From: Thermincola carboxydiphila
GTDB taxonomy: Bacteria > Bacillota > Thermincolia > Thermincolales > UBA2595
Length of the DNA stretch: 64,000 nt
NCBI GenBank assembly: GCA_016841045.1
Contig: JAENZX010000010.1
Location: 1 to 64,000, forward strand
Direction: 5' to 3'
The notes under the pieces were generated by a model, which worked only from the letters and a program-made list of their open reading frames with translations, made no database searches and was not told the origin of the DNA. Positions 37,097-46,584 of this stretch are shown in pieces (the stretch's first letter is position 1; each line of letters begins with the position of its first letter). A program made the translations under genes and the position numbers.

Positions 37097-37207
37097 GAGG
37101 GTATGGGCTGCTCCGGAGTGGCGAGTCTGACATCCGCCTGTCGAAGAGCGAAGCGATTCGGTAACAGGCTGAGTTGTAGCCGCCACGGAGGAACTGCCCA
37201 TACCCTC
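37097..37207. repeat. 111-bp imperfect palindrome
   Basis: Outer arms GAGGGTATGGGC (37097-37108) and GCCCATACCCTC (37196-37207) pair perfectly over 12 bp. Further in, GTGGCG (37118-37123) pairs with CGCCAC (37181-37186), GCCTGT (37136-37141) with ACAGGC (37164-37169), and CGAA with TTCG around GCGAAGC at the tip. It could be a palindromic repeat element, a recombination site or a structured RNA. Confidence 0.8.
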
Positions 37208-37229
37208 CCGCCAGAATAAAAGGTTTTTT

Positions 37230-37262
37230 TCCAAACAGAAAGACCCGCCTCACCAGCGGGTC
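37230..37262 (-). terminator. rho-independent terminator after iorB
   Basis: Stem GACCCGC/GCGGGTC with a seven-base loop, then TTTCTGTTTGG on the minus strand, about 20 bp past the iorB stop codon. Confidence 0.8.
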
Positions 37263-37280
37263 CCAAAAAAACATCCCTTA

Positions 37281-37868
37281 TTAAACCTCAGCATTCCATC
37301 CTTTTTCAAAAGCCTGCTTATTCAGCTCCAAAAACTTGGCCGGAACCTTGGCTTCAATAGCCTTCATACACTGATCCCATTCATATCCCATCTTACGTGC
37401 CAACACGCCCATTAGAACCACATTTGATGCCTTATCATTACCACAGTCACGAGCTATGTTTAAGGCATCTATAGCGATGGCATCAGGGATTTTGGCTTTT
37501 ATCCTCCCAATGATGTCATCGGGATACTTCTGCAGTCCCATAATTACAGGGACAGGCTCAATGGCCTGGTCATTCACTATCATGATTCCGCCCTTTTTCA
37601 GATAATGCATTGAACGGAGGGCTTCTAACCGTTCGAAGGCCAGGATTATATCAGCCTTACCCTCAGATATAAGTGGAGAATATACCTTTTTACCCATTCT
37701 CACCTGGGTCGTAACACTTCCCCCACGCTGAGCCATTCCATGAATCTCCGATACCTTTACATCATATCCATCTTCCTGGGCGAGATATGCCAAAATACGG
37801 CTGGCCAGGATGGTTCCCTGTCCGCCCACACCAACAATAAGAATATTAGTTACTTTATCATTAGCCAA
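37281..37868 (-). CDS. iorB: indolepyruvate ferredoxin oxidoreductase, beta subunit
   Basis: Gamma/beta-type subunit of 2-oxoacid:ferredoxin oxidoreductase, about 195 residues. NILIVGVGGQGTILAS at the N-terminus and EIHGMAQRGGSVTTQVRMG are diagnostic. With IorA it oxidatively decarboxylates aryl pyruvates to aryl-acetyl-CoA, reducing ferredoxin. A TTG at 37868 is nine bases after AAAGAGG and overlaps the end of iorA by eight bases, so the two are translationally coupled; a GTG at 37877 touches the site. Confidence 0.94.
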   Translation of the reverse strand: MANDKVTNILIVGVGGQGTILASRILAYLAQEDGYDVKVSEIHGMAQRGGSVTTQVRMGKKVYSPLISEGKADIILAFERLEALRSMHYLKKGGIMIVNDQAIEPVPVIMGLQKYPDDIIGRIKAKIPDAIAIDALNIARDCGNDKASNVVLMGVLARKMGYEWDQCMKAIEAKVPAKFLELNKQAFEKGWNAEV

Positions 37869-39645
37869 TGACGTCACCCTCTTTCTTCAGTGCTCCGGTC
37901 GGACAGAGCTTTGAGCACAAAGTACAGCCTGTACAAAGGGCTGTATTTACAACTACACCGTCATCACCCGCTGTAAGAGCCGGGCAGCCTATTTTCATAC
38001 ATTTATTGCAATTGATGCAGCTCTCCTTATCTACAACATAAGGTAAGCTTCTTTCCTTAATAAGAAGGGCGCAGGGCCTCTTAACTATAATTACTGATGG
38101 CTCATTGGCCTCTGCTTCTTCTTTGACAATTTTCTTGAGGTTATCTATATCAAAAGCATCGACTACAACAACTCTGTTGATGCCAATAGCCTTACATAGG
38201 GCTTCAAGGTCAACCTGGTTAGCAGGCTCCTTTGCCAATGTAAAGCCTGTTGCCGGGTGGTCCTGATGCCCGGTCATGGCTGTTGTGCTGTTATCAAGGA
38301 TTATGGTTGTGGTGGGAACCTTGTTATAAGCGATATCAACAAGACCATTAATCCCAGTGTGCAGGAATGTCGAATCACCAATAACGGAAACTACTTTACC
38401 GTGCATTTCCGGGTGGGCTTTAGCCATCCCGAGAGCTGAGCCAACGCTGGCACCCATGCATATAGTTGTATCAACTGACTCAAGAGGCGGTAGAGCACCA
38501 AGAGTGTAACAGCCAATGTCTCCCATAACTGTCATTTTTAGTTGGCTTAGCACATAAAATATTCCTCTGTGAGGGCAGCCAGGACATAATACCGGTGGCC
38601 TTAACGGAATCGGGATTTCTTTTTCTGCTTCAATACCGTCCTCCAACACAGTAGCATCTATAAGCTCTTTGTATGCAGTTGCAGAAAGAAGCTTATCAAC
38701 CAAAATCCTCTGGGATATCTCACCTATCCTGGGGAACATTTTCTTCCCTGTAACTTCGATTCCCATTAGACGAATCTGATCCTCAAGGAATGGTTCCAGT
38801 TCTTCGACTACGTATAGCTCATTTACCTGAGAAGCAAATTCCCTGATAAGTTTCTCCGGCAGAGGGAATGTCATGCCCAACTTAAGCACAGAAACATTGG
38901 GGGCTACTTCCTTCACATTTTGATATGATATACCGCTGGTAATAATGCCGATGCGCTTATCGGCCCACTCAATACGGTTGACCGGTACGGTTTCAGAGTA
39001 TTCCGCCAGCTTACTTCTTCTTTCTTCAACTAAAACGTGAAGTGCCCTTGCGTGGGCAGGAACTGTAACGTATTTTCGAGGATTTTTTACATATGGTTTT
39101 GGGGTATCGTCAGTCCGGTCACTCAGCTCAACAAAGCCCTGGGAATGGTTTACTCTGGTAGTGGTACGCAGGATTACAGGTGTATCAAACTGCTCACTAA
39201 TTTCCAGACCAAGCCTTATCATGTCCTTGCATTCTTGGCTGTTGCTGGGCTCCAGCAGAGGTATCTTGGAAAACTTAGCATAGTTACGATTGTCCTGTTC
39301 ATTTTGTGAGCTGTGCATTCCGGGGTCGTCAGCGCTGACAAGAACAAGTCCGCCATTTACACCTGTATAGGAAAAAGTAAACAACGGGTCAGCCGCTACG
39401 TTAACCCCAACATGCTTCATGGTCACCAGCGCCCTGGCTCCACCGATGGAAGCACCAACTCCAACTTCCATGGCCACCTTTTCATTAGGAGACCACTGGG
39501 CATAAACACGGGGATACTTAACTAAATTCTCAAGTATTTCAGTACTTGGCGTTCCGGGGTAAGCTGCAGCTACTGTAACCCCTGCCTCATAAGCTCCTCT
39601 GGCGATTGCCTCATTTCCTGTTAAAAGTTCTTTCTTCAACTCCAT
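37861..39645 (-). CDS. iorA: indolepyruvate ferredoxin oxidoreductase, alpha subunit
   Basis: 594-residue thiamine-diphosphate subunit. N-terminal pyrimidine-binding half (AAAYPGTPSTEIL, HSSQNEQDNRNYAK), middle domain, TPP-binding half (CPGCPHRGIFYVL, GDIGCYTLGALPP) and a C-terminal ferredoxin domain with two 4Fe-4S sets (CINCNKCMKIGCP, CTGCTLCSKLCP). Both clusters are complete. It acts in the cytoplasm on indole-, phenyl- or hydroxyphenyl-pyruvate. It follows paaK by about 20 bp. Confidence 0.96.
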   Translation of the reverse strand: MELKKELLTGNEAIARGAYEAGVTVAAAYPGTPSTEILENLVKYPRVYAQWSPNEKVAMEVGVGASIGGARALVTMKHVGVNVAADPLFTFSYTGVNGGLVLVSADDPGMHSSQNEQDNRNYAKFSKIPLLEPSNSQECKDMIRLGLEISEQFDTPVILRTTTRVNHSQGFVELSDRTDDTPKPYVKNPRKYVTVPAHARALHVLVEERRSKLAEYSETVPVNRIEWADKRIGIITSGISYQNVKEVAPNVSVLKLGMTFPLPEKLIREFASQVNELYVVEELEPFLEDQIRLMGIEVTGKKMFPRIGEISQRILVDKLLSATAYKELIDATVLEDGIEAEKEIPIPLRPPVLCPGCPHRGIFYVLSQLKMTVMGDIGCYTLGALPPLESVDTTICMGASVGSALGMAKAHPEMHGKVVSVIGDSTFLHTGINGLVDIAYNKVPTTTIILDNSTTAMTGHQDHPATGFTLAKEPANQVDLEALCKAIGINRVVVVDAFDIDNLKKIVKEEAEANEPSVIIVKRPCALLIKERSLPYVVDKESCINCNKCMKIGCPALTAGDDGVVVNTALCTGCTLCSKLCPTGALKKEGDVIG

Positions 39646-39663
39646 CTCTCCCTCACTTTACAT

Positions 39664-40965
39664 TTATTCTTTGGGACGCATATCTACGATCCTCTTTGCT
39701 TTTCCAACTGTCCTCTCGAGGGATTTAGGTTCAAGAAGTTTTACCCTGACACTTATCTGAAGGGCTTTATTAATTTTCCCTCTAAGAGTCCGCTCCAGCT
39801 CTTCCAGTTCCTTAAACTTGCCGGAAAAATTATCTCCGGATAATTCCACCTGAACCTCCAGGTCATCCATGTAGTTATGCTGAGTAACTATTAGCTGGTA
39901 GTGAGGGGCTACCCCCTCAGTCTCCAGCAGCACTGTCTCTATCTGGGACGGGTAAACATTCACGCCCCTGATAATAAGCATGTCATCAGCACGACCGGTT
40001 ACCTTTTTCATCCTAACTGTTGAACGACCACAGGAACACGGTTCATCTATCAGCATGGTGATATCCCTTGTCCGGTACCTAATCATAGGAAACGCCTCTC
40101 TTGTAAGGGAGGTTAACACCAGCTCGCCTGTCTCACCAAAACCAAGCACCTCACCTGTCTCCGGATTAATGATTTCCGGAAAGAAATGGTCTTCATTAAT
40201 ATGCATCCCTTCTCCACATTCGCATTCTCCGGCAACACCAGGTCCACCCAATTCGGTCATACCGTAATTATCTGTAACCTTCATATTCCATCGGCGCTCT
40301 ATTTCTTTTCTCATATTTAAGGTACAGGGTTCGGCCCCAAAGAGGCCCACCTTAAGCTTCAGCTTTGAGGTGTCTACTCCCATTTCCTCAGCAACTTCCA
40401 CCATATATAGAGCATATGACGGTGTTGATACAAGAACTGTAGTACCGAAATCCTGCATCATCGTAATCTGTCTCTCAGTGTTTCCGGTTGAAGCAGGGAC
40501 AATCATGGCCCCTAGCTTTTCCAGACCGTAATGAAGGCCAAAACCTCCGGTGAATAAACCATATCCAAAACAAATCTGGGCAATATCCTCATCAGTAACC
40601 CCAGCCATTGTAGCAATTCGGGCAATAAGGTTTGCCCAAGTTCTGATATCCCTCTTAGTATAGCCAACGACCTTCTGCTTTCCGGTGGTCCCGGAGGAAG
40701 AATGAATACGGACTATCTCTTTTAAGGGAACTGCAAATAACCCGTAAGGATAATTATTACTCAGCACTTCTTTTGTTGTGAAGGGGAGTTTACGGATATC
40801 CTCTATGTGTTTAATGTCTTCAGGCTTTACACCGTGCTCATCAAATAACTTCGTATAATGCGGGACCCTATTATACACATTTCCTACAACTGACTGTAAT
40901 CGGTCAAGCTGAATTGACTGCATGTCCTCCCTGCTTAGACATTCGTAATTAGGTTCCCAAATCAT
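39664..40965 (-). CDS. paaK: phenylacetate-CoA ligase
   Basis: AMP-forming aryl-CoA ligase of 433 residues. The ATP loop [17 protein letters not shown], the adenylate-binding [12 protein letters not shown] and the C-terminal [20 protein letters not shown] are intact. In anaerobes with IorAB it can run either way: activating aryl acetates or recovering ATP from aryl-acetyl-CoA. It belongs to one operon with the permease upstream and iorAB downstream. GGGAGATG precedes the ATG. Confidence 0.95.
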   Translation of the reverse strand: MIWEPNYECLSREDMQSIQLDRLQSVVGNVYNRVPHYTKLFDEHGVKPEDIKHIEDIRKLPFTTKEVLSNNYPYGLFAVPLKEIVRIHSSSGTTGKQKVVGYTKRDIRTWANLIARIATMAGVTDEDIAQICFGYGLFTGGFGLHYGLEKLGAMIVPASTGNTERQITMMQDFGTTVLVSTPSYALYMVEVAEEMGVDTSKLKLKVGLFGAEPCTLNMRKEIERRWNMKVTDNYGMTELGGPGVAGECECGEGMHINEDHFFPEIINPETGEVLGFGETGELVLTSLTREAFPMIRYRTRDITMLIDEPCSCGRSTVRMKKVTGRADDMLIIRGVNVYPSQIETVLLETEGVAPHYQLIVTQHNYMDDLEVQVELSGDNFSGKFKELEELERTLRGKINKALQISVRVKLLEPKSLERTVGKAKRIVDMRPKE

Positions 40966-40999
40966 TTAAATCATCTCCCTATATTTTAGGTTCCTTAAG

Positions 41000-42565
41000 T
41001 CATGCCCAAATTAAAGTCATTACTGCAGCAACTGCTGTAATGAAAAACGAAACCACGAAAGCGGTCTTAATGACTCTGGACTCAATCCCCAGGGCATCTA
41101 TGGTTGCAGCTGCATTCTGAAGTTTAGCCGGTGAAATAACACTTGCAAGGCCTCCGCCAATGGCTGTCCCTGCTATAACGATGATAGCTTTGACACCTAG
41201 TATACTCGATGCAATCTTGTGATAGTTAGCAAACATTGCTATAGTCGAAGATTCGCTGCCGCTTACAAATCCGCCAAACAAACCAAGAAACGCAGCAGTC
41301 AGCGGATACCAGTCTGTGAACACTCTGGCAGTGGTATCTGCAAGAATCCAAACCATATTATTATGTGGGTCAGGAAGCATCCACTTGCCGTCAACAAGGG
41401 TAAACCCTGAATTATTTAGTACAAAAGCAATAGCAAAAAATACCGCAGCAGACAAAGTCGGCCTGGGAGCTCTTTTAATCCACCTCGTAACCGAATCAGA
41501 AATCTGTTGTCTGGTAGGCTTAAGGAATGGGAATGATAAAATAATGCTTACAAAAATCCACCAGTAAGCGTTCCAGAAAAACCGGGTCTTGATAACCTGG
41601 CCGGGGATTATTGAAATGGCTCCCGGATGCTCCACAAAAAGGTACTCAAATATGGGTTTATAAAAATTAACAAGGAAACTTGCGACGATAAGTATAAGCC
41701 ATGGTGACAAGGCTTTAAGGAGGGAATAATTTTTTGCGTACTCCACTTCGTCTTCAGTAAGATTAGTTTTATCAACAATCGGTTTACCAAGAAGTTTAAG
41801 GTACAGGAGCATAACTAAAACCGTCGCCAGCCCGGCAAAAACTCCTGTCAAAACCGTCCCGCCTATGCTATTAACCCAAAACGCTGTCAAGCCGATAACA
41901 ATTCCTGAAATTATCGTAGGTACAAAACCCTGCCTGATAAGCCTGAAGCCCCCGATGATCCATAACATGGCAAAACCTATCAGGGTAGAAATTACAGGTA
42001 GGTACCTGGCAAAGACAACTCCTGCCTCAGTTAAGCTTGTCCCTGTTAAGTCTGTGAAAACCACGATGGGAGCCCCCAGCAGGGCATACGTACAAAGAGC
42101 ATCAAAGCCAATGGCCGGAAGGGCCACCGCAACAAAGGTGGAGTATCCTAAAGCAACCATGATAGGCGGTAGAACTGATACAGGGGTAGCTCCCACAGCT
42201 GCAAGGAGGGTTCCTAATCCAACATTTATAATCATTACCTGTACAGCTTTGTCAGTGCTGGCTATAGTTTTTATGGAAATAACAATTCTCTTTAGAGCTC
42301 CGGTACTTTCCATATAAATAATCTGCAGAATAGAAGTTGCTACCATTAGGGACACCGGAAAAGAAGCTATCATACCAGCCAAACTAGATTTCATGGCAAC
42401 ATCAAAGGAAGTCTTAAAAAAAACAGCGGCTACCACTACCGTTAACAACCATCCTACCAAACCACTTGTATCAGCAGACCATTCTTTATAAGTAAGCAAA
42501 AATACAACGACCAATATCGGAAGTATGCTTAAAATAAGATATATCCACGACAAAAGATACACCAC
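41000..42565 (-). CDS. LctP-family permease (lactate/glycolate permease-like)
   Basis: 521 residues with about 13 membrane segments, in the L-lactate permease family: GATPVSVLPPIMVALGYS, LGAPIVVFTDLTG and FGGFVSGSESSTIAMF are the conserved blocks. Proton-coupled import of lactate, glycolate or related 2-hydroxy acids is known for the family. Being the first gene of the paaK-iorA-iorB operon, it more likely carries an aryl lactate, aryl acetate or 2-oxoacid; this is inference. The start is a GTG at 42565 or TTG at 42553 relative to AGGGTGG. Confidence 0.85.
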   Translation of the reverse strand: MVYLLSWIYLILSILPILVVVFLLTYKEWSADTSGLVGWLLTVVVAAVFFKTSFDVAMKSSLAGMIASFPVSLMVATSILQIIYMESTGALKRIVISIKTIASTDKAVQVMIINVGLGTLLAAVGATPVSVLPPIMVALGYSTFVAVALPAIGFDALCTYALLGAPIVVFTDLTGTSLTEAGVVFARYLPVISTLIGFAMLWIIGGFRLIRQGFVPTIISGIVIGLTAFWVNSIGGTVLTGVFAGLATVLVMLLYLKLLGKPIVDKTNLTEDEVEYAKNYSLLKALSPWLILIVASFLVNFYKPIFEYLFVEHPGAISIIPGQVIKTRFFWNAYWWIFVSIILSFPFLKPTRQQISDSVTRWIKRAPRPTLSAAVFFAIAFVLNNSGFTLVDGKWMLPDPHNNMVWILADTTARVFTDWYPLTAAFLGLFGGFVSGSESSTIAMFANYHKIASSILGVKAIIVIAGTAIGGGLASVISPAKLQNAAATIDALGIESRVIKTAFVVSFFITAVAAVMTLIWA

Positions 42566-42578
42566 CCTGATCTTATGC

Positions 42579-42777
42579 TAAAACACCTGCCTAACAAGCA
42601 GGCATTATTATTTATTAGACAATCCTATATATAATTCCACCTTTATAGACGCTTTCCTGCTTGGCGGTGTCCGAAATTTTCTGATAACTCTTAACATATA
42701 TGCCCCAAAAAACCTGATTTTTCCATTTCAAAAACAAAAGACGGGATTCGCTGCATCCCGTCTTTCCTGTTTCTCTA
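42579..42777 (-). terminator. terminator region between alaT and the permease
   Basis: At 42737-42765 a strong stem AAAGACGGGAT/ATCCCGTCTTT is followed by TTTTGTTTTTG on the minus strand and ends the alaR-alaT operon. A second small hairpin CCTGC/GCAGG is at 42585-42602 near the permease start. The permease promoter must lie in between but is not obvious. Confidence 0.85.
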
Positions 42778-43965
42778 TTAACCACATCGCTGACAAAGCG
42801 AGTTGTTTTTTAGGAACTTCCCGATTCTCTCTATTGCCTCAGTCAGATTCTCCACCGAAGCTGCATAAGAACACCTTATATGTCCCTCGCCATTTTCGCC
42901 AAAAACGTTTCCGGGCACCACTGCTACTTTAGCTTCCACAAGTAGTTTTTCAGCGAACTGTTCTGAAGTCATCCCGGTATTTCTAATTGAGGGAAAAGCA
43001 TAGAAGGCTCCTTTCGGTTCAAAGCAGGACAGCCCTATCTCGTTGAACCCTTTTACGACCAGCTTCCGTCGACGGTCATATTCAGCCACCATTTTAAGCA
43101 TTTCCTCTGTCCCGTTCTGAAGCGCCTCCAACGCAGCCATCTGAGCAGTTACAGGAGCGCAGAGCATTGTATACTGATGAATCTTTGTCATATGAGCGAT
43201 AATTTCCGGGTGACCACAGGCATAACCCAAACGCCAGCCTGTCATCGCATAAGCCTTGGAAAAACCGTTTAACAGAATAGTCCTATTCTGCATGGCCGGC
43301 AGTGAAGCAAAGCAGGTGTGTTCCCCCTCGTAGGTCAGCTTCTCATAGATCTCATCAGAAATTACTATGAGATCGTGCTTGTTGACCAATTTGGCGATTT
43401 CCATCAATTCCTCACGGGATAACGTTGCCCCTGTAGGATTATTGGGGTAACAAAGAATCAGGGCTTTTGTCTTTGGAGTAATTTTTTCTTCGATTTGTGC
43501 AGCAGTAATCCGGAAGTCATTTTCCAAGGTGGTATGTACATTTACCGGGACACCTCCGGCCAGGCTGACACAAGGAGAGTATGATACATAACACGGTTCC
43601 GGCACCAGCACTTCGTCACCAGGTGCCAAAATGGCCCTCAGCGCCAGATCCATCGCCTCACTGACACCTACTGTGATTAGTACCTCGTCACGAGGGTTGT
43701 ATTTCACCATGTGATCATCATACAGCCGCCTCGCTATTTCCTCTCGCAATTCAAGTAAACCCCAATTGGAAGTGTACATGGTATAACCTTTTTCCAGGGA
43801 ATAAATGCACGCCTCCCGTACATGCCAGGGTGTTACAAAATCAGGTTCACCAACACCAAGAGACACAACACCCTTCGTTTCAGATACCAGGTCAAAAAAC
43901 TTACGGATACCTGATGGCGGAATATCTTTTACTGCCGGAGAAAGTTTATCTGACCAGTTTTTCAT
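42778..43965 (-). CDS. alaT: class I/II aminotransferase, probably alanine transaminase (AlaT-like)
   Basis: PLP aminotransferase of 395 residues. The PLP lysine is in LNGFSKAYAMTGWRLGYA; SLGVGEPDF, YPNNPTGATLS and VISDEIYEKLTYEG are the usual blocks of the aspartate/alanine/aromatic subgroup. Its ATG overlaps the stop of the Lrp-type regulator gene (ATGA). The pair matches alaR-alaT in arrangement, and the leader carries a T-box with an alanine specifier. Aromatic amino-acid transamination feeding IorAB next door is the alternative. Confidence 0.88.
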   Translation of the reverse strand: MKNWSDKLSPAVKDIPPSGIRKFFDLVSETKGVVSLGVGEPDFVTPWHVREACIYSLEKGYTMYTSNWGLLELREEIARRLYDDHMVKYNPRDEVLITVGVSEAMDLALRAILAPGDEVLVPEPCYVSYSPCVSLAGGVPVNVHTTLENDFRITAAQIEEKITPKTKALILCYPNNPTGATLSREELMEIAKLVNKHDLIVISDEIYEKLTYEGEHTCFASLPAMQNRTILLNGFSKAYAMTGWRLGYACGHPEIIAHMTKIHQYTMLCAPVTAQMAALEALQNGTEEMLKMVAEYDRRRKLVVKGFNEIGLSCFEPKGAFYAFPSIRNTGMTSEQFAEKLLVEAKVAVVPGNVFGENGEGHIRCSYAASVENLTEAIERIGKFLKNNSLCQRCG

Positions 43966-44453
43966 GGAGAAATCACCAACCTTCGATCTTGTTCTTTATC
44001 ATCAAATATTACGCCTTCTTGTTTGTATCTTTTAAGTACGAAATGTGTGGCTGTACTCTGAACATCTTCAATAGTGGCAAGCTTAGTGCCCACAAAAAGG
44101 GCTACTTCCTTCATGTTGTTACCTTCTATTAGGACAGAGAAGTCGTAACCTCCTGACATCAGGTAAACAGCTTTTACCTCTGGAAACCTGTATATTCTTT
44201 CCGCAATCTTATCAAATCCGGCCCCCCTCTGAGGAGTAACTTTTACTTCAATAAGTGCGGACACAGTCTCCTGACAGGTCTTTTCCCAGTTAATCAAAGT
44301 AAGATATTTTGTTATAATTCCTTCTTCTTCAAGGGCTTTTATGCGATTCTCAACCTCCGCAACCTCCAAATCTAACATGGCCGCAATTTGCTCCGGGCGG
44401 ATTCGGCTATTATTCTCTAGGATATCAATGATCTCCAGATCTGTTTTACACAA
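43962..44453 (-). CDS. alaR: Lrp/AsnC-family transcriptional regulator (AlaR-like)
   Basis: 163 residues: N-terminal helix-turn-helix (ILENNSRIRPEQIAAMLDLE) and C-terminal RAM ligand-binding domain (ALIEVKVTPQRGAGFDKIAE, YLMSGGYDFSVLIEG). Directly upstream of and overlapping the aminotransferase by four bases, so they are co-translated. Start is TTG at 44453 after AAGGAG. It probably senses an amino acid and controls its own operon, in addition to the T-box. Confidence 0.92.
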   Translation of the reverse strand: MCKTDLEIIDILENNSRIRPEQIAAMLDLEVAEVENRIKALEEEGIITKYLTLINWEKTCQETVSALIEVKVTPQRGAGFDKIAERIYRFPEVKAVYLMSGGYDFSVLIEGNNMKEVALFVGTKLATIEDVQSTATHFVLKRYKQEGVIFDDKEQDRRLVISP

Positions 44454-44483
44454 CTCTTTTCAACTCCTTTTTTCAACATGAAA

Positions 44484-44712
44484 TAAATAAACCCTCATCC
44501 CAAGGGACGAGAGTTCTCTCACGCGGTACCACCCTAATTAGCACCTGGCAGGCGCCCAACTTAGATTCCCTTTAACGCAAGGTTTACGACCGGTCCTACT
44601 TCTTTTCAGCCGGCAACTCCAGGGTGGCATTCAGTGCATTGTCCCTACCGGTTTTCACCTAACCCGGCTCTCTAAAAGGCAACCATACACCTACTATCCC
44701 CTTCATAATCAT
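44484..44712 (-). promoter_or_regulatory. T-box leader with GCC (alanine) specifier
   Basis: On the minus strand the leader has the AGAGAGCCGGG element (44673-44663), the AG-bulge type GGTGAAAACCGG, then the specifier-loop side GAA-U-GCC-A followed by UGGAG (specifier GCC at 44628-44626), the T-box element AGGGTGGTACCGCG (44535-44522) and a terminator stem ending in TTTATTTATT (44518-44484). Uncharged tRNA-Ala should pair with both specifier and T-box and allow transcription of alaR-alaT. The specifier register is set by comparison with known T-boxes from memory. Confidence 0.9.
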
Positions 44713-44826
44713 TCAAGTATAAATTTCTTAGAATTATATCATCAATCGGATACAGGTGTCAATGAGTAAATTGGTTTATATTAATGGTATGCTGAATAGG
44801 ACTCTGATGTTAATGTCAATATATTC

Positions 44827-46437
44827 CTATCTTAGTCTCCCGGATCTCAAAAAAGAAAATAACACCAGCACTCCAAGTACGCCCGAGAGAATAAATCCTA
44901 TAGTCCCCAACATAGGATAACCCCACAAGAGAGGCCCCTTACCAGTATGCATAATAACTGCTGAACCAACCATAAGGGCAGCCAGGATAAGCCCAAAGGA
45001 AATCCTTGAAGATGAAATATCCAGCATGTCGTACATCCAGTTAAGATTTCGGTGATAAAAGGTTATTCTGGTTTCGTTATTGGCAAAGTTTCTTATTGCC
45101 TGGCACAGGTCTTTTGGAAGACTTAACATTGATTCAGATACACCGGATATTTGTTTATACAGACTTCCTGTATAAGGGGCAGGACGTAATGTTTCCTTCA
45201 GATATTCAATAGCAATAGGTTTTAATACCTCCGCAATATCAAGTTCCGGACATATCTTTCTGGCCATATTTTCACTTATCATTACAGTTTTCCCCAGGAT
45301 AAAAAGACTATCAGGCATCTTAACTCCATGATTTATTGAAATAGTCAGCATTCCATTAATTAGTTCTCCCAGTTCCATTCCGCCACAGGTCACATTATTA
45401 GCCTTTTCTACAATCTCAGCCACATCTTCAAAAAAATACTGCTGATGAATAGTCCGGGTCGTCCTCCCGGTCTCAACAATAATATTCATAACTGCGGGAA
45501 CATCCCGTTCTGACAAGGCCACCATAAGCTCCGCCACTAGACGGCGGTGTTTGCGATCAAACCTGCCCATTATTCCAAAATCAATAAGTACTATCTTATA
45601 ATTATCCTGAAACATAATATTGCCAGGATGCGGGTCGCCGTGGAAAATTCCTTTTTCAAACAGTGGACGAAATATCGCCAGCAGCATATTTTTTGCATAC
45701 CTTGCCCGCTCTTCGAAAGCATATTCATTTACCTCAAATTCTTCAACCCGGGTTCCTTCCACATATTGCATCGTCAAGATTGAGGTAGTTGTATACTCCG
45801 AATATACTATGGGAACAATCACATCCGGATCATCAACAAACTCCCGGTAAAAAACCTCGGTATTTACAGCCTCTGTCTGATAGTCCAGTTCTCTGTGAAT
45901 CTGACGTTCAAATACATCAATAATTTCATTCACATCACAGACTTTACCTATTACAGTCCGGTTCTGCAGCAGACCGGCAATACTTTTTAATATTCTCACA
46001 TCACCTTCAATAAGCTGCGTGAGGTGAGGGCGCTGAACCTTTACAACGACTTTTTCTCCAGTAGGCAACTGAGCCAAATGGACCTGTCCTATTGAAGCGC
46101 TGGCCAGAGGGCAGAAATCGAAGCTTTTGAACAGTTCCTCCGGCTGTTTGCCCATTTCCTTCATGAACTGACTTCTTATGTCAGTCTCGTCAAGCTCTTC
46201 CACATCATCCTGTAATTTACTAAATTCTTCCACATATTCTTTGGGAACCAAATCGGGGCGGGTGCTTAGCAATTGGCCCAGCTTAACAAAGGTAGGACCG
46301 AGGTCTTCAAAAATCATTCGAATTCTCTGGGGGTTGGCCAAGCCTGTCTTATCACTAAAATAACGCAACCCATAACCCGTCAATACCCTCATAATTTCAC
46401 GGTAACGGGATATCCTACCACCGTACCTTTGGGTCAC
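44827..46437 (-). CDS. UbiB/ABC1-type atypical kinase, membrane protein
   Basis: 536 residues. The ADCK/UbiB fold shows LGPTFVKLGQLLSTRPDL (KxGQ motif), an Ala-rich loop ASASIGQVHLAQL, the catalytic HGDPHPGNIMF and LIDFGIMGRFD. Two membrane segments end the protein (ILAALMVGSAVIM and ILSGVLGVLVLFSF). The family supports isoprenoid-quinone or lipid handling; no quinone gene is near. GTG at 46437 is eight bases after GGGGAGG. Single-gene unit after the T-box region. Confidence 0.92.
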   Translation of the reverse strand: MTQRYGGRISRYREIMRVLTGYGLRYFSDKTGLANPQRIRMIFEDLGPTFVKLGQLLSTRPDLVPKEYVEEFSKLQDDVEELDETDIRSQFMKEMGKQPEELFKSFDFCPLASASIGQVHLAQLPTGEKVVVKVQRPHLTQLIEGDVRILKSIAGLLQNRTVIGKVCDVNEIIDVFERQIHRELDYQTEAVNTEVFYREFVDDPDVIVPIVYSEYTTTSILTMQYVEGTRVEEFEVNEYAFEERARYAKNMLLAIFRPLFEKGIFHGDPHPGNIMFQDNYKIVLIDFGIMGRFDRKHRRLVAELMVALSERDVPAVMNIIVETGRTTRTIHQQYFFEDVAEIVEKANNVTCGGMELGELINGMLTISINHGVKMPDSLFILGKTVMISENMARKICPELDIAEVLKPIAIEYLKETLRPAPYTGSLYKQISGVSESMLSLPKDLCQAIRNFANNETRITFYHRNLNWMYDMLDISSSRISFGLILAALMVGSAVIMHTGKGPLLWGYPMLGTIGFILSGVLGVLVLFSFLRSGRLR

Positions 46438-46549
46438 CGGACACACCTCCCCATTTTTTATTAGTATTTACATTATGGCAATATGGAAACCGGTTTATCC
46501 TTAGGAAAATTATCCTTACCAGCGACTCGCGATAACAAATATATGTATA

Positions 46550-46581
46550 ATTTAAAAATGGGAAGGTTTGCTCTGCAAACC
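46550..46581 (-). terminator. rho-independent terminator after the second copZ
   Basis: Stem GGTTTGC/GCAAACC with a short loop, then TTCCCATTTTTAAA on the minus strand. Confidence 0.75.
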
Positions 46582-46584
46582 CTC

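Larger units (their letters stand above)
36736..37280. other. gene-free structured region between fic and iorB
   Basis: About 545 bp with no believable gene; short open frames here run through hairpins and lack ribosome binding sites. It holds two related hairpin modules (36785-36838 and 37010-37070), a small hairpin GGCTTAAC/GTTAGCC at 36869-36891, a 111-bp imperfect palindrome (37097-37207) and the iorB terminator. The composition is unlike the genes at either side. It may be a decayed mobile element or a noncoding RNA locus. Confidence 0.55.

Noticed and set aside
37097-37207. Integron attC site or 6S RNA
   Set aside because: The RYYYAAC/GTTRRRY core sites of attC are missing, and it is too short and lacks the large central bubble of 6S RNA.
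36893-37274. Several open frames of 60-110 codons on both strands between fic and iorB
   Set aside because: They cross the 111-bp palindrome and terminators and change meaning with strand; no ribosome binding sites and no recognisable domains.
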